From: Nematopogon swammerdamellus
Lineage: Eukaryota > Arthropoda > Insecta > Lepidoptera > Adelidae
Direction of reading: 5' to 3'
DNA length: 64,000 nucleotides
Assembly: GCA_946902875.1 (NCBI GenBank)
Contig: OX336339.1
Coordinates: 24,211,349-24,275,348 of the forward strand
The notes below the pieces were generated by a model. That model was not told the DNA's origin, ran no database searches, and saw nothing but the letters and a program-made list of their open reading frames with translations. Each line of letters opens with the position of its first letter. Within the stretch, counting starts at the first letter, position 1. Made by a program: the position numbers and the translations under genes. Positions 1 to 10,052 of this stretch are shown here, piece by piece.

Positions 1-47
1 TATGGGTGGCTCGGCGCCATATGTCGCGTTGTCAATAAAAAAAAAAT
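1..47 (+). repeat. 3' tail of a jockey-superfamily-type LINE
   Basis: The sequence TATGGGTGGCTCGGCGCC followed by a GTCGCG motif and an A-rich run matches the bases just after the LINE C-terminal coding fragments near 27826 and 62128. Only the last bases before the poly(A) remain, so it gives no coding information. Confidence 0.6.
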
Positions 48-556
48 TCCCCTAAAAAGTAAAAAATAATAATTTCTGTTTACTTACTTAAAGGAGGCGG
101 GGGACCATACATACATACATAATCACACACGCTGAATCCCGATAATCGGGGTAAGCAGAGTAATCGGTGTTGTGCTGCAAGTACTCTGGTCAATTACAGC
201 ACAACACCGACGACCACGTTTCGCAATATTCGAACAAGATTAAATCGATCAAGCAGCAAGTAAGGCACGAAGACCCACCTGCTGCACGACTCGGTGGAAG
301 TACCGTGCCAAGGTGAGAGGTGGCGAGCCTGTCGCCCTTTAGCACGGCATCTTGTCCTTATCCCTTAGTCGCCTTTTACGACATGCATGGGGAGAGATGC
401 AGTGAGGATATTCTTTTTAAGTACCGGCCCCACACGGTACACTAAGGGACCACTAAGTAAATAAATTATGAAAACTCAGGGCAGCGCGGAAATTTACTTA
501 GCGGTCCCCCGACTCCTTTAAGTAAGTAGACGGAAATTATTTTTGACTTTTTAGGG
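48..556. mobile_element. MITE with ~55-bp terminal inverted repeats, split by a SINE
   Basis: The left end (CCTAAAAAGT, then TTTACTTACTTAAAGGAG) is repeated in inverse at 490-556 (CTCCTTTAAGTAAGTAGA, then CTTTTTAGG). The same fold-back unit occurs uninterrupted at 47262-47400. Here it is broken at 106/446 by the element at 107-445. Without the insert it would be about 160 bp. No coding capacity. Confidence 0.65.
107..445 (-). mobile_element. Dispersed retroelement 'family A' (SINE-like), complete copy
   Basis: On the minus strand it starts near CCGTGTGGGGCCGGTAC and ends at GTGTGTGATT followed by an ATGT simple-repeat tail. It is flanked by a direct repeat GGGACC (101-106 and 446-451), best read as the target-site duplication. 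Related copies lie at 46112-46441 and 61202-61540. Two hairpins sit near the 3' end (CAGCACAACACC with its complement, and CCCGAT/ATCGGG). A variable simple-repeat tail suggests mobilisation by an RTE-type LINE; that is inference. Confidence 0.65.
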
Positions 557-561
557 GTCGG

Positions 562-855
562 GGTTTTTTTTACTTGACACGGTTGGCTACATCATCTACA
601 ACGCCTGTGATGTTAGTCCATAACACTGGGTGAACTAGGTGCCATGTCAGTGCTTCCCTTCAGTCGAGCCGGCTACACTGAACTGGACGGAAACACGAAT
701 TATTTACGTAGACGCTTCGACGGACCTCGCATTCAGGACGGTGGTACCAATCCGGCCGGTCTAAACCCTACCACCTAGTAAGTTATAGACAGAACGAATC
801 TAAAATATTACGTGGAATTCGAACCACGCTCAGCCTCAACAGTCGAACGGTTACG
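562..855 (-). mobile_element. Composite SINE 'family B', 5'-truncated
   Basis: The reverse complement carries the family B body and tail: the GGAGGCTGACCGTGG-like motif, GTAGGTCCC-region remnants, TACTAGGTGGTAGGG, CAGTTCAGTGTAGCCG, GTTGTAGATGATGTAGCC, then an A-rich end (the T run at 562-570). The tRNA-like and 5S-like head is lost beyond about 855. Confidence 0.65.
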
Positions 856-1111
856 ACCAATGTTCCAGCCGCGTCCGCGTGTGCTTAATATTAATGTTCA
901 CGACAATGCGTCGATCCATTGCACCACCAATCTACCGAGGCAGATGAAACATTTCATTCGATTTAATTCTATCCTTCCATACAAACTCGTACATGGTTAA
1001 CCACTCAGAGTGTTTGCAACAGGACTTTGCCATAAAAGGAGGGAATGCTGGAGCTGGGCGAAATCTGTCTAGTTGCAGGCTCGGGGGCGGGGCGGAGAGC
1101 GGGACGGATGA

Positions 1112-1130
1112 GGGGGGGGGGGGGGGGGGG
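1112..1130. repeat. G19 homopolymer
   Basis: Nineteen consecutive G residues follow ACGGATGA. Runs this long are unstable and sequence poorly; length uncertainty is likely. Confidence 0.7.
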
Positions 1131-1330
1131 CGTTGTGTCGGAGTTGAGCCGCTATCTACAACGGAACCCTTTCGACCTCCTCTAGCATTTCGAAAACTCC
1201 GTAGGTCAGTGCGGGGGATGCGTACGATAATTCGACTATTCTTTATTTTTTTTTTTTTTTAAATCATGATTTCTATCAACGCGCATCGATCAACATTATA
1301 AGTTTAAAGATGCGTCAGATTTGCGTAGGG

Positions 1331-2556
1331 AGCACGTGCAGATCCGTTGGCACCTGCGGATCCATTGGGCACGTACTGATCCGCTGGTAACTGCAGATAC
1401 GCGGGCACGTGCAGAACCGTTGGCACCTGCAGATCCGTTGGGAACGTACAGATCCGCTGGCACCTGCAGATACGCGGGCGCGTGCAGATCCGTTGGCACC
1501 TGCAGATTCATTGGGCACGTACAGATCCGATGACACCTGCAGATACGCGGGTACGTGCAGAACCGTTGGCACCTGCAGATCCATGGAGCACGTTCAAATC
1601 CGCTGGCACCTGCAGATACGCGGCCACGTGCAGATCCGTTGGCACCTGCAGATTCATTGAGTACGTACAGATCCGCTGGCACCTGCAGATACGCGGGCAC
1701 GCGCAGATCCGTTGGCACCAGCAGATCCATTGAGCACGTTCAGATCCGCTGGCACCTGCAGATTCATTGGGCACGTACAGGTCCGATGACACCTGCAGAT
1801 ACGCGGGCACGTGCAGAACCGTTGGCACCTGCAGATCCATTGAGCACGTTCAGATCCGCTGGCACTTGCAGATCCATTGAGCACGTTCAGATCCGCTGGC
1901 ACCTGCAGATACGCGGCCACGTGCAGATCCGTTGGCACCTGCAGATCCATTGAGCACTTATAGATCCGCTGGCACCTACAGATACGCGGCCACGTGCAAA
2001 TCCGTTGGCACCTGCAGATCCATTGAGCACGCTCAGATCCGCTGGCACCTGCAGATACGCGGCCACGTGCAGATCCGTTGGCACCTGCAGATCCATTGAG
2101 CACGTACAGATCCACTGGCACCTGCAGATACGCGGCCACGTGCAGATCCGTTGGCACCTGCAGATCCATTGAGCACGTTCAGATCCGCTGGCACCTGCAG
2201 ATACGCGGCCACGTGCAGATCCGTTGGCACCTGCAGATCCATTGAGCACGTACAGATCCGCTGGCACCTGCAGATACGCGGGCACGCTAAGATCCGTTGG
2301 CACCTGCAGTTCCGTTGGGAACGTATAGATCCGTAGGCACCTGCAGATCCGTTGGGCACGTACAGATCCGATGGCACCTGCAGATACGCGGGCACGTGCA
2401 GATCGGTTGGCCCTACAAATCCATTGGGAACGTACAGATCCATTGGAACCTTCAGATACGCGGGTACGTGCAGATCCGTTGGGAACGTTACAGATCCGCT
2501 GGCACCTGCAGATACGCGGGCACTTGCAGATCCGATGGCATGTACAGATCCGTTGT
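1331..2556. repeat. 18-bp minisatellite with 73-bp higher-order unit
   Basis: About 68 tandem copies of an 18-bp unit such as GCACCTGCAGATCCGTTG fill this block. Four variants alternate, making a higher-order period of 73 bp that can be measured exactly between copies at 2061, 2134 and 2207. Units begin with CACCTG or CACGTG, so the array is a dense run of CANNTG hexamers and of PstI-type CTGCAG. Since 73 is not a multiple of three, the many overlapping reading frames here (up to 171 codons on the minus strand) drift in frame and are not a protein repeat. Confidence 0.9.
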
Positions 2557-2559
2557 ATC

Positions 2560-3055
2560 TGCCTAAATTAGGTTATGTGTATATTATTTCTACTGATTCA
2601 TCGACGCCTTGTTGCAAAGACCCATAGCACGAGTTCGACATGTCGACCTCATAGTATCTTCGTCAGTCAAGTGAGGTGCTGCAAAATTTACAACGATTTC
2701 TAAGTTGACGATATAACGTCATTATTACCCAAATAGGACGGAGCTCACGACGGAGCAATTTCGACTTTGGAGCGATTTTCCAATTAATTTATACTTGATG
2801 TCTCCTTAGTTAAACTACGGTGCGAAAGGAGAACGATTTTGGGAAAAGATGGGTCATCAAAAGCCCAATGTCAGACCAAGTGAGAGGGATTTAATAATTG
2901 TGTTGAATTTCTTTGAGCGTTCTCTATCCCTTAGGGCCTCTGGGCCCTAAAGTATAGAAAAGATAAGTACTAAGGGGATGATATTAACAAATTATTGTTA
3001 AAAAGTAAAACAAACAAAAAAACAATAACAAAATCGAGTTCAGTTTCTCTGCGCC
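2560..3055. other. No gene seen; AT-rich spacer
   Basis: Unique-looking sequence between the minisatellite and the LINE tail. Its end (2985-3045) is A-rich with AACAAA-type runs. I see no splice-supported coding exon. Confidence 0.4.
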
Positions 3056-3199
3056 GAGTGCTGCGGGGATAGGTTGGATGGCAAGGAATAAGGTATGCAA
3101 GTTCCTCCGGGCAGAGTTCCTAATAGCAGCTGTATGAATCGTAGTCATTTGAACCTTGTATTAAATAAACAAATCAGTTCATTGACTGATACAATTTCG

Positions 3200-3424
3200 G
3201 CCAATAGTTTATAAAGCACCGTAAAGGTGTGGAACGGGCTCCCAGGGAATATATTTCCCCACTCTTACCAATCCACGGATCTTCAAATCTCAGGTTTATA
3301 GACTTTCCCCAGCGACATTAGTCCACCTCCAAGCCGGACTGAAACCTCCTCGGCGGTGAAATTAGCTGCGCCTGAGTCTTCGACTTCGGGCAGAGCCAAT
3401 CAGTTCGGAAGCAATAAAAAAAAA
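3200..3424 (+). repeat. 3' end of a non-LTR retrotransposon (tail type T)
   Basis: The sequence encodes a typical LINE C-terminus fragment (VWNGLPGNIFP near 3230), then a 3' UTR with CCCCAGCGACATTAGTCC and CTCCTCGGCGGTGAAATT, ending in AATAAAAAAAAA at about 3412-3424. Related tails lie at 16025-16145 (minus), 26805-26945 (plus) and 61632-61790 (minus). The R1-type element starts directly after this poly(A). Confidence 0.65.
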
Positions 3425-6172
3425 GTCAACATTCAAGCTGTCGACCGTCAGTCAGATAAATTGGACAGAATACTGGAGCATCTCAGAGGGAGAGATGTTG
3501 TGATAGCATTAGATGCGAATGCAAAATCGGTTCTTTGGCATAGTCGCCACACGGACGACAATGGCCGTAAACTTGATGATCTGATTGCGAAACACAATCT
3601 CTTTGTGACAAACGAATTCGGTCAACCTGGGACATATTGTCACCATGGTGAGACGAATATCGATGTCACCCTATGTACGGAAAAGCTACTGGGTAAAATG
3701 CATAACTGGAAAGTTAATGTTGACGCAACCAGTAGTGACCATAGGCTCATTACATGGGATGTGACAAAAGAGGCAGTCGACCTGGCCGATACCGTAGACC
3801 GGTATCAGCTAAAAAAGGCCGACTGGGAGAAATTTGATGTGTGTTTACAGGAGCGATGGGGTGACCTCGACCTGACCGGAAATGCTTGCATTGAAGGAAA
3901 GGTTGAGGCCATCACCAAAGCTATAGCGGACGCAGCCGATGCAAGCATTCCTAAAAAAAGGGTGCCTCTGCAAAAGAAGGCGGTCTGGTGGAATGCAGAG
4001 ATAGCCGATAAAAAAGAGAATTTTATGGCGATCCGAAAGATCTATCTGGCAACAGATAGGTCCGATAGGGAAAGACTGCGAGAGGAGTATACGAATGTCA
4101 GAAATGACTACTTCGACTCGATCAGTCACGCCAAACAATGTAGCTTTGAAAAATTCGTAACTGAGCACGGAAACGATGACCCATGGGGTCTAGTTTATAA
4201 ATATCAGGCCGATAAACTCGGAAAGTCCGCTATATTAAGTTCACTTTCTTATGAAGGTGTAACGACGGACAACTGGGAGGAAACTTCTCGGCTCCTATTG
4301 GACCGGCTGCTTCCGGATGACGATCCCGAAAAAGATACGGCTCAGCAAAAAGATCTGAGAGACCGTATTAATGATTATGTGTCACCAGTAGGTGATGCTG
4401 AGCCGATCCGAGGGATCGATGTGGAGTTGGCTATCAGGTCAATCAAGGCGGGCAAAGCGCCCGGCCTTGATAACCTAAACGGTGAAATAATCACCAAGGC
4501 CTGGCCGGTGGTAGGAGAGGCAGTCGTTGATTTGTTCAATGACTGCCTCGATAAAGGAGAGTATCCAAAGTCCTGGAAGGAGAGTTCGGTTGTTATTATA
4601 GCGAAAGGGGGAGAGAGGGACCTTAGCGACCCAAAATCGTACCGACCAATTATGCTTTTACCTGTATTAGGAAAGATTTTTGAGAAGGTACTGGTCAATA
4701 AGGTCCTATGTAAGTTCGATGACCGCCTATCATCGAACCAGTATGGGTTTCGGCCGAGGGTATCAACGGAGGATGCCACGGTCGAACTGTATAATCGAGT
4801 CGAAAACTCGAGCAGCAAATATGTTCTTGGCATATTTGTTGACATATCGGGGGCGTTCGATAAACTATGGTGGCCCAGTGTTATGGATTCATTGCGTAAG
4901 CTTGATTGTCCCGGTAACGCCTATAAGCTCGTGAAGGATTATTTCAGTGGCCGAAAGGCCACTGTATGTTCGAAGTACGGGTCTGTGGCGAAACTGGTGA
5001 CTAAAGGCTGTCCGCAGGGATCCGTCTTTGGTCCTACCATATGGAACATCGTTTTCGATGGTAGTATCGATCGCGAAGTAGACGAGATTTCGTACGCAGA
5101 TGATAAGGTCATTATTATACATGGTGATTCCAGGAAGGAACTGGAGCAAAAAGCTCAGAATGCGATCGATCGAATGAATGATTGGTGCAAAAGTGTAAAG
5201 ATGACGCTCTCGACTAGTAAAACTGTAATGATGCTCTTAAAGGGTAAACTAGACACAAACAGGCCGCCCACCGTTAAACTGGACGGGCGTAGCCTCACTA
5301 TGGTCAAAAGTTTTAAATACCTTGGGGTCATGCTAGACGAGAGACTCGGTGTGGGCTCTCACGTGACGATGATCTGCGAAAAGTCCAAAAAACTGTTTCA
5401 TGCTCTGGCCAAAGTGGCGAGCGCGACCTGGGGTCTTAGACAAAAAGCCTTAACCATTATCTATAGAGGTGTGGTGGAGGCAGTCTTGACCTATGTGTCG
5501 GCCAGTTGGTCACGTAGGCTTAATTGCCGACATATTAGGCAAATTAGAAGCGCACAGCGCTCTATCCTCTTGAGAGTCATAAGGGCGTACCGTACGGTCT
5601 CTACAGAAGCGGTATTCGCTATCGCTTGTGTGCTCCCCATTGATATCCTAATACAGGAAAGGGTGAGCATGTTCAGCCGCAAAAGCGGAATTTGTGAACG
5701 ATACGAGCGATATAGGGACATAGAGATTGGTACGGATGATTTGCCCGTGACAATTAAGAGGAAATTTAAAGAGCGTAGCGTGGAAATTTGGCAGGACGAA
5801 TGGGCCAAATGTGAGAAAGGTCATCTCACGCGGGAGTTCATACCGAGAGTTATCGTAAAAATGAGAGGAAAGAAAGTATTTAGAGTGAATCACGAGCTGG
5901 TCCAGTTCCTAACTGGACATGGGAAGTTCGGAAAATACTTCTTTAGATTCGGCATCATAGATAATAGCATATGCGAGTGCGGGGAACCGATCGATTCGGT
6001 AGACCACGTTCTCTTTGAGTGTTCTCTGAGCGATAACGCAAGGGGAGCACTCGAGAGCGTGGTCCAAAATGCTGGGTTGGTCTGGCCCATAAGCAAAGAT
6101 CTATTTCTAGATGATCGAGTTATAGAGGGTTTCCGAGCTTTCTGTGCGGAAGTAATTAGAGAAAGGTCGTAG
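3356..6172 (+). CDS. R1-clade non-LTR retrotransposon ORF2 (endonuclease-RT), 5'-truncated
   Basis: Open reading frame of 938 codons with no stop. From about residue 24 it is the C-terminal half of an APE-type endonuclease (DANAKS.LW near 53-60, SDHR near 127). It continues into a reverse transcriptase with PGLDN near 370, motif A FVDISGAFD (catalytic D496), GCPQGS, and motif C YADD (580-583). The C-terminal CCHC zinc knuckle is C873, C875, H884, C889. The wording FVDISGAFDKLWWP is typical of the R1 clade. The first ~23 residues (MKLAAPESS onward) come from the 3' tail and poly(A) of another LINE, so the ATG at 3356 is not a true start; the element begins near 3425 inside the endonuclease domain. 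The missing N-terminal endonuclease and ORF1 make it non-autonomous, but the intact RT implies a recent insertion. Confidence 0.85.
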   Translation: MKLAAPESSTSGRANQFGSNKKKVNIQAVDRQSDKLDRILEHLRGRDVVIALDANAKSVLWHSRHTDDNGRKLDDLIAKHNLFVTNEFGQPGTYCHHGETNIDVTLCTEKLLGKMHNWKVNVDATSSDHRLITWDVTKEAVDLADTVDRYQLKKADWEKFDVCLQERWGDLDLTGNACIEGKVEAITKAIADAADASIPKKRVPLQKKAVWWNAEIADKKENFMAIRKIYLATDRSDRERLREEYTNVRNDYFDSISHAKQCSFEKFVTEHGNDDPWGLVYKYQADKLGKSAILSSLSYEGVTTDNWEETSRLLLDRLLPDDDPEKDTAQQKDLRDRINDYVSPVGDAEPIRGIDVELAIRSIKAGKAPGLDNLNGEIITKAWPVVGEAVVDLFNDCLDKGEYPKSWKESSVVIIAKGGERDLSDPKSYRPIMLLPVLGKIFEKVLVNKVLCKFDDRLSSNQYGFRPRVSTEDATVELYNRVENSSSKYVLGIFVDISGAFDKLWWPSVMDSLRKLDCPGNAYKLVKDYFSGRKATVCSKYGSVAKLVTKGCPQGSVFGPTIWNIVFDGSIDREVDEISYADDKVIIIHGDSRKELEQKAQNAIDRMNDWCKSVKMTLSTSKTVMMLLKGKLDTNRPPTVKLDGRSLTMVKSFKYLGVMLDERLGVGSHVTMICEKSKKLFHALAKVASATWGLRQKALTIIYRGVVEAVLTYVSASWSRRLNCRHIRQIRSAQRSILLRVIRAYRTVSTEAVFAIACVLPIDILIQERVSMFSRKSGICERYERYRDIEIGTDDLPVTIKRKFKERSVEIWQDEWAKCEKGHLTREFIPRVIVKMRGKKVFRVNHELVQFLTGHGKFGKYFFRFGIIDNSICECGEPIDSVDHVLFECSLSDNARGALESVVQNAGLVWPISKDLFLDDRVIEGFRAFCAEVIRERS

Positions 6173-6310
6173 ATGATCGCCGCCTCCCCGCGGTGGGGAC
6201 GGAAACGAAGATCGGGTCACCCGCTTGCGGGTAATAAAAACCCCGAGAACGGCTAAAGGCGATCAGCTTGACTTTTGCCATTAGGGGTTAGCATAAATCA
6301 CTAATGGTCA
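6173..6310 (+). other. 3' UTR of the R1-type LINE
   Basis: After the TAG stop, GC-rich sequence (CGCCTCCCCGCGG, CACCCGCTTGCGGG hairpin) is followed by TTGCCATTAGGGG and CACTAATGGTCAAAG, which can pair imperfectly. The 3' boundary is not clear; no long poly(A) is seen. Confidence 0.4.
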
Positions 6311-6734
6311 AAGCCGACAAAGTAAAAAAGAGATGTACAATTGAGAGAGAGCAATTGTTGATGAATGAGAGAGTAAGCAGTAAAAGGCTAAGCCTAATCT
6401 GCGTGTATGAACACAAATGAATGAATGTCGACCGTCAGTGCAGTAGTGGGTGAGAGTCGACGGATGGCTCCCGCGGGGGCCGTGTTTATTGATTTTGTAC
6501 GTAGACACAGAGCCGTCCAAGTGCGTTCGCAGCCGTAACATACATCTCCACTGCCTTTATTGCTTCGCAGTCCCAGCAAACATTATGAATGAGTCTTCTT
6601 TGCGGGCCAGTCTGTTAACATCATGACAGCTGTTTATCTTCTTACGGGTCAAGCTTGGAAATCCCTTCTACGATTTTGTTTATAAAATTCTTGATGGCGC
6701 CGACCCGGTGCCAAGGTATTCAATGACGCCGATG
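6311..6734. other. No gene seen
   Basis: Between the LINE and the next repeat. Contains short hairpins such as CAATTGAGAGAGAGCAATTG (around 6339-6358). Short open frames here have no recognisable content. Confidence 0.35.
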
Positions 6735-6815
6735 GGTATTCGATCGTATTCGGGGATTGAGAACTGAAGGGTACCCATTCACGACCCACTTTAATGACCC
6801 GAGACTGTACTTGAC
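6735..6815 (-). pseudogene. Degenerate jockey-type LINE C-terminal fragment
   Basis: The plus-strand string CACTTTAATGACCCGAGACTGTACT resembles, in reverse, the SLGSFKRGVN coding region at 27716-27750. It is heavily decayed; a similar better-preserved piece lies at 12365-12455. Confidence 0.4.
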
Positions 6816-6911
6816 TGAACTCACTTTTTCATGTAAACCAACATGGATACTGTGGCGCCGGACCAGAAGTATACCCGTTTACTCCGACTGTCGTCATGCC
6901 TGCGGCAGATG

Positions 6912-6983
6912 TTCAGACAGACAGACAGACAGACAGACGGCGTAGGCTTTGTAATAGGGTTACGTATCTGGCACGGGAAAAAA
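6912..6983 (-). mobile_element. HINE 5'-end fragment
   Basis: GACA tetranucleotide run, GGCGTAGGCTTTGTAATAGG and a decayed CCGTATC-type end match the 5' end of the family described at 9978-10367, on the minus strand. The 3' hairpin end is absent. Confidence 0.55.
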
Positions 6984-6989
6984 GTAACC

Positions 6990-7396
6990 CTGCCTACAAC
7001 AGGAAATTCTATTAAGAGTTAATAAGCAACTTACGTCGTTTTAAACCTTGCATATTAGCGGGTGATCGCTGATACATAATTTCTTTCCCGATTAAGTGCA
7101 GGCAAGTCGAGCCTTGAATTCCTATTTAGGTTGAGCTTACATAGCTTCTGCTTGTACGAGATTACGGAATTGTTGTAGTATTGTTGATATAGCTAATGAT
7201 GTGAAACAATGTGAGGTATTACATACTCTTAATGAAATAATTCAGTTTGCAACAAGATTCGGCGTAATTCAGTTTATTTGATCTAACCCGAGAATAGCCT
7301 TAAACTAATCAAACCCAACTTAACGCTGTATAAAGTGCTTAAGAATACAACCAGGCGAGGCGCTTTTCCAAGGGACCTTTACGCCGACACACTTTG
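6990..7396. other. No gene seen
   Basis: AT-rich sequence of unknown origin between a HINE fragment and the large inverted-repeat unit. No recognisable coding, RNA or mobile feature. Confidence 0.35.
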
Positions 7397-8024
7397 CGTA
7401 CATAATATCGCTGCCTTAGTTCTAAAGTAGGACATCTTAAAAAAAGTCATTTTTGAGATAAGTATACAGACTTGTCCGTTTTTTCGCGCTCTTTTCAGTG
7501 CTATATTCGGATATCTTAAAAACGTACTGAGTACTATTTTAGTGAATGTTCTATTGAGATATCTTGCAATAAAATTAAATAAATATTCTTCTAAAAAAGG
7601 TCATTTTAAAATATACCATGCAAACTGAAAAATTATCATATTTAATAATGGCATAAGGAGACAATTTAAGATGTCTTTTTTACAATAAGTTAAATTAAGT
7701 TCCGTTTTGAGACATTGTAAAATGTCCTCTTTTAGAAATCACTTTTTTCAAATTACTAAAAGAGTTAAAATGTATCATTTTAAAATGTCCTTAATTATCA
7801 ATATAAATACATCTTCTTTTTTATTAAATGAGTGAGATATTGTAAAATGTCCTACTTTTTATTATGTTATATTTACAATAATTTCAATGTCCTGTATTAA
7901 CATTCCTTTATTTTAAATAATTTATTTCGCCCATTGTATCAACACAAGCGCGTCAACCGTCAGCCTCACACTAAAAACAACCAGCGACCGGCGGCCACCA
8001 GCGCAACACTAAAAACGGCCTTAG

Positions 8025-8225
8025 TGTGGTCATTACTTGGATGGGTGACCGCTCGACCGCTGGAGGCTGACCTTGGTTCGGATTCCACGTAAAACTGAAG
8101 GTCCCTTCCCTTCTTATATACCCTACTAGGTGGTAGGGGTTATCACGCCCGGGTTGATACCACCGCACTGAATGAAACGTTGGGCGAAACGGTTGTGTAA
8201 ATAGTTCGTGTTTTCGTGTTTTTTT
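8025..8225 (+). mobile_element. Composite SINE family B, partial
   Basis: Contains the 5S-like block TACTTGGATGGGTGACCG, the GGAGGCTGACC motif, GGTCCCTTCCCTTCTTA, the CTAGGTGGTAGGG motif and the ACGTTGGGCGAAACGG segment, then stops before the family tail. The tRNA-like head upstream is replaced by unrelated sequence. Confidence 0.65.
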
Positions 8226-8227
8226 TA

Positions 8228-8315
8228 TTAAAATCGGTTCAGTGGTTCTCTAATTATAAGCGGACAGACAGACATACATACAGACAGACAGAAAGCAGAC
8301 GTTGGATTTTATTAA
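8228..8315 (+). repeat. Short interspersed element tail with CAGA repeat
   Basis: AAAATCGGTTCAGTGGTTCTC followed by a run of GACAGACATACATACAGACAG and TTTTATTAAAGGTAAGG is the usual end of GGCTTCGCTCGCG-type short elements found elsewhere in the window (for example 57422-57600). Confidence 0.45.
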
Positions 8316-8845
8316 AGGTAAGGATAACTAAATAATAATTACTATGATTCTTTATAAAGGGCTGTTTTATTTACACATCAAGACATTTTGAAAATATTCA
8401 GAAATTTTCAGTTTTAAAAAAGGTTATCTTAAAAAATTACACAGTACTATGCAAATACTGAATAATAATTAATAAATAATATTGGGCATTATCTACCTTA
8501 ATTGACTTATACATTAATATATTATGAATTATAAATATTTTCCCTTAAAAAAAGAGATAATTGTTTCTGAAACATCTTAAAATGCAAGCAAAGAAGTTGA
8601 GTTCTAAAATAGGTTATGTTGATATTTACATATAAAAAAAATATATAAATCCCCTATAACTACAACCAGTTTGAAGGTATTGTTTTTGCGAGTATTTTGG
8701 TGTATACCAACCACAGGATAATTAATGATACTACCAATTTCCAATTAAAAAACAGTCAAAAAATCTTTAAACGCAATTTACTAAGAATGACTTTTTTTAA
8801 GATGTCCTATATTAGAACTAAGGCAGCGATATGTAATTATGTACA

Positions 8846-9565
8846 GTTGCTTTCACGAGTCATGAGCACAAGATTTATTTACTGTCATATTTATTTCTCT
8901 CTTACGTTTTACGTGCTTATAGACGTCCGGAAATACCAGCCTTCCGGCTATAAAATCCAGACGTCTATCCCTGAACTCTTGCGAGTACAGTGATCACGTA
9001 TACCACATCGAGGCCCCATAGCTGTACCGTTGTTCCGAATTCCGATCCCATGGGAAACACAGGCTGAAGTCTTTCCCCAGCCGATCCGAGCCACCACCCG
9101 TCCACCCGAAGGAACCCCCGACCGAATCCGCGAGCCGGGGGTGAAGCCATCACTGCCACTGGGGTCCGCACCCTGTCCAACAACAGCCTGTGCCCAGGGC
9201 CTCAGCGTTTTTTACTAGCCGACAGGTTTTGTTTTCACCAGCTATGTATATGCGTGGAAGTGCAAATGACCACCACCTAATGTGTACCGGCGATCCACCG
9301 GTCTTGAAGAACTTACAGCGTTCTTTGACTCATGAGAAGTCCAACCCACATCCACATATAAGTGTGTGTTGCACCGACATACCGATGTACTTTATTCGCA
9401 TGTCTACCAAGAGCACAGATGGGCAGAGGACTAACTTTGCACGCAAGTGTATAGTAGTCGAACGACGCGTGTGAGTCCCATAGGCGACGAGCGTCGACTG
9501 ACGCTGACTGACGAACCAATCGCGTGAAGCGTCGGTGCCGCCGTCGACGTCACATCCCGTCAAAC
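8846..9565. other. No gene seen; one TATAAAA and a GC-rich stretch
   Basis: CTATAAAATCC lies at about 8948, flanked by AGACGTC/GACGTCT. A GC-rich segment follows at 9050-9200. I see no coding exon with splice support. It could be promoter-like or a retrotransposon LTR remnant; neither is supported by a second landmark. Confidence 0.3.
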
Positions 9566-9570
9566 CGACC

Positions 9571-9836
9571 AATTAAAAAACTGTTTTAAAAAACATTGCA
9601 CCGACTTCAAAAAACAACTAGAACTGAAAAGTGATAAATTATATTTTGGTTCATATTCGGACCCTTGAGTTGAAGGGGGTACAAAAGCAGAAAAGGGGTC
9701 CATCTATCAATTTTCAGGTGTGCTTTATTTGTACCGCCTTCAAATCAAGGGTCCGAATATGAATCAAAATATTATTTATCACTTTTCAGTTCTAGTTGTT
9801 TTTTGAAATCGATGCAATGTTTTTTAAAACAGTTTG
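9571..9836. mobile_element. Fold-back MITE, ~100-bp inverted arms
   Basis: The left arm (AAACTGTTTTAAAAAACA, then GAACTGAAAAGTGATAAA, then TATTCGGACCCTTGAGTT) is inverted on the right (CAAGGGTCCGAATATGAA, then TTATCACTTTTCAGTTC, then TTTTTTAAAACAGTTT). A half copy lies at 23938-24065. Non-coding. Confidence 0.7.
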
Positions 9837-9977
9837 AACATTTGTAAAAATCGGATAGGGTTTAGGGGGCTAGCACACATACATACCGAAAGACGGTTTT
9901 GTATGGAGAAAGTTAACTTCCGTCTCGTCTTAAATAACATTCAATTAGTTGTGGTACACTACACTGTACAGGTTGTT

Positions 9978-10020
9978 AGGGTTCCGTATCAGGTACGGGA
10001 CCCTATTACTAAGCCTACGC

Positions 10021-10052
<32 letters not shown>

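Larger units (their letters stand above)
7398..8844. mobile_element. AT-rich element with ~60-bp terminal inverted repeats
   Basis: The left arm (7398-7456, starting GTACATAATATCGCTGCC) is the inverse of 8786-8844 (ending GGCAGCGATATGTAATTATGTAC). The interior is AT-rich, with recurring AAAATGTCC and TTAAGATGTC motifs and no open frame of substance. A family B SINE has inserted near 8025-8225. Best described as a non-autonomous DNA element about 1.2 kb long before the SINE; superfamily unknown. Confidence 0.55.

Noticed and set aside
1331..2556. CRISPR-like array
   Set aside because: Units are contiguous without unique spacers, and the genome is eukaryotic.
1296..2627. Many overlapping frames up to 171 codons on both strands
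   Set aside because: All lie in the 18-bp/73-bp minisatellite; 73 is not divisible by three, and every frame is open because the unit lacks stops.
3356..3424. N-terminal MKLAAPESS... as the true start of the R1-type protein
   Set aside because: Those bases match LINE 3' tails at 26870-26940 and end in poly(A), so they belong to another element.
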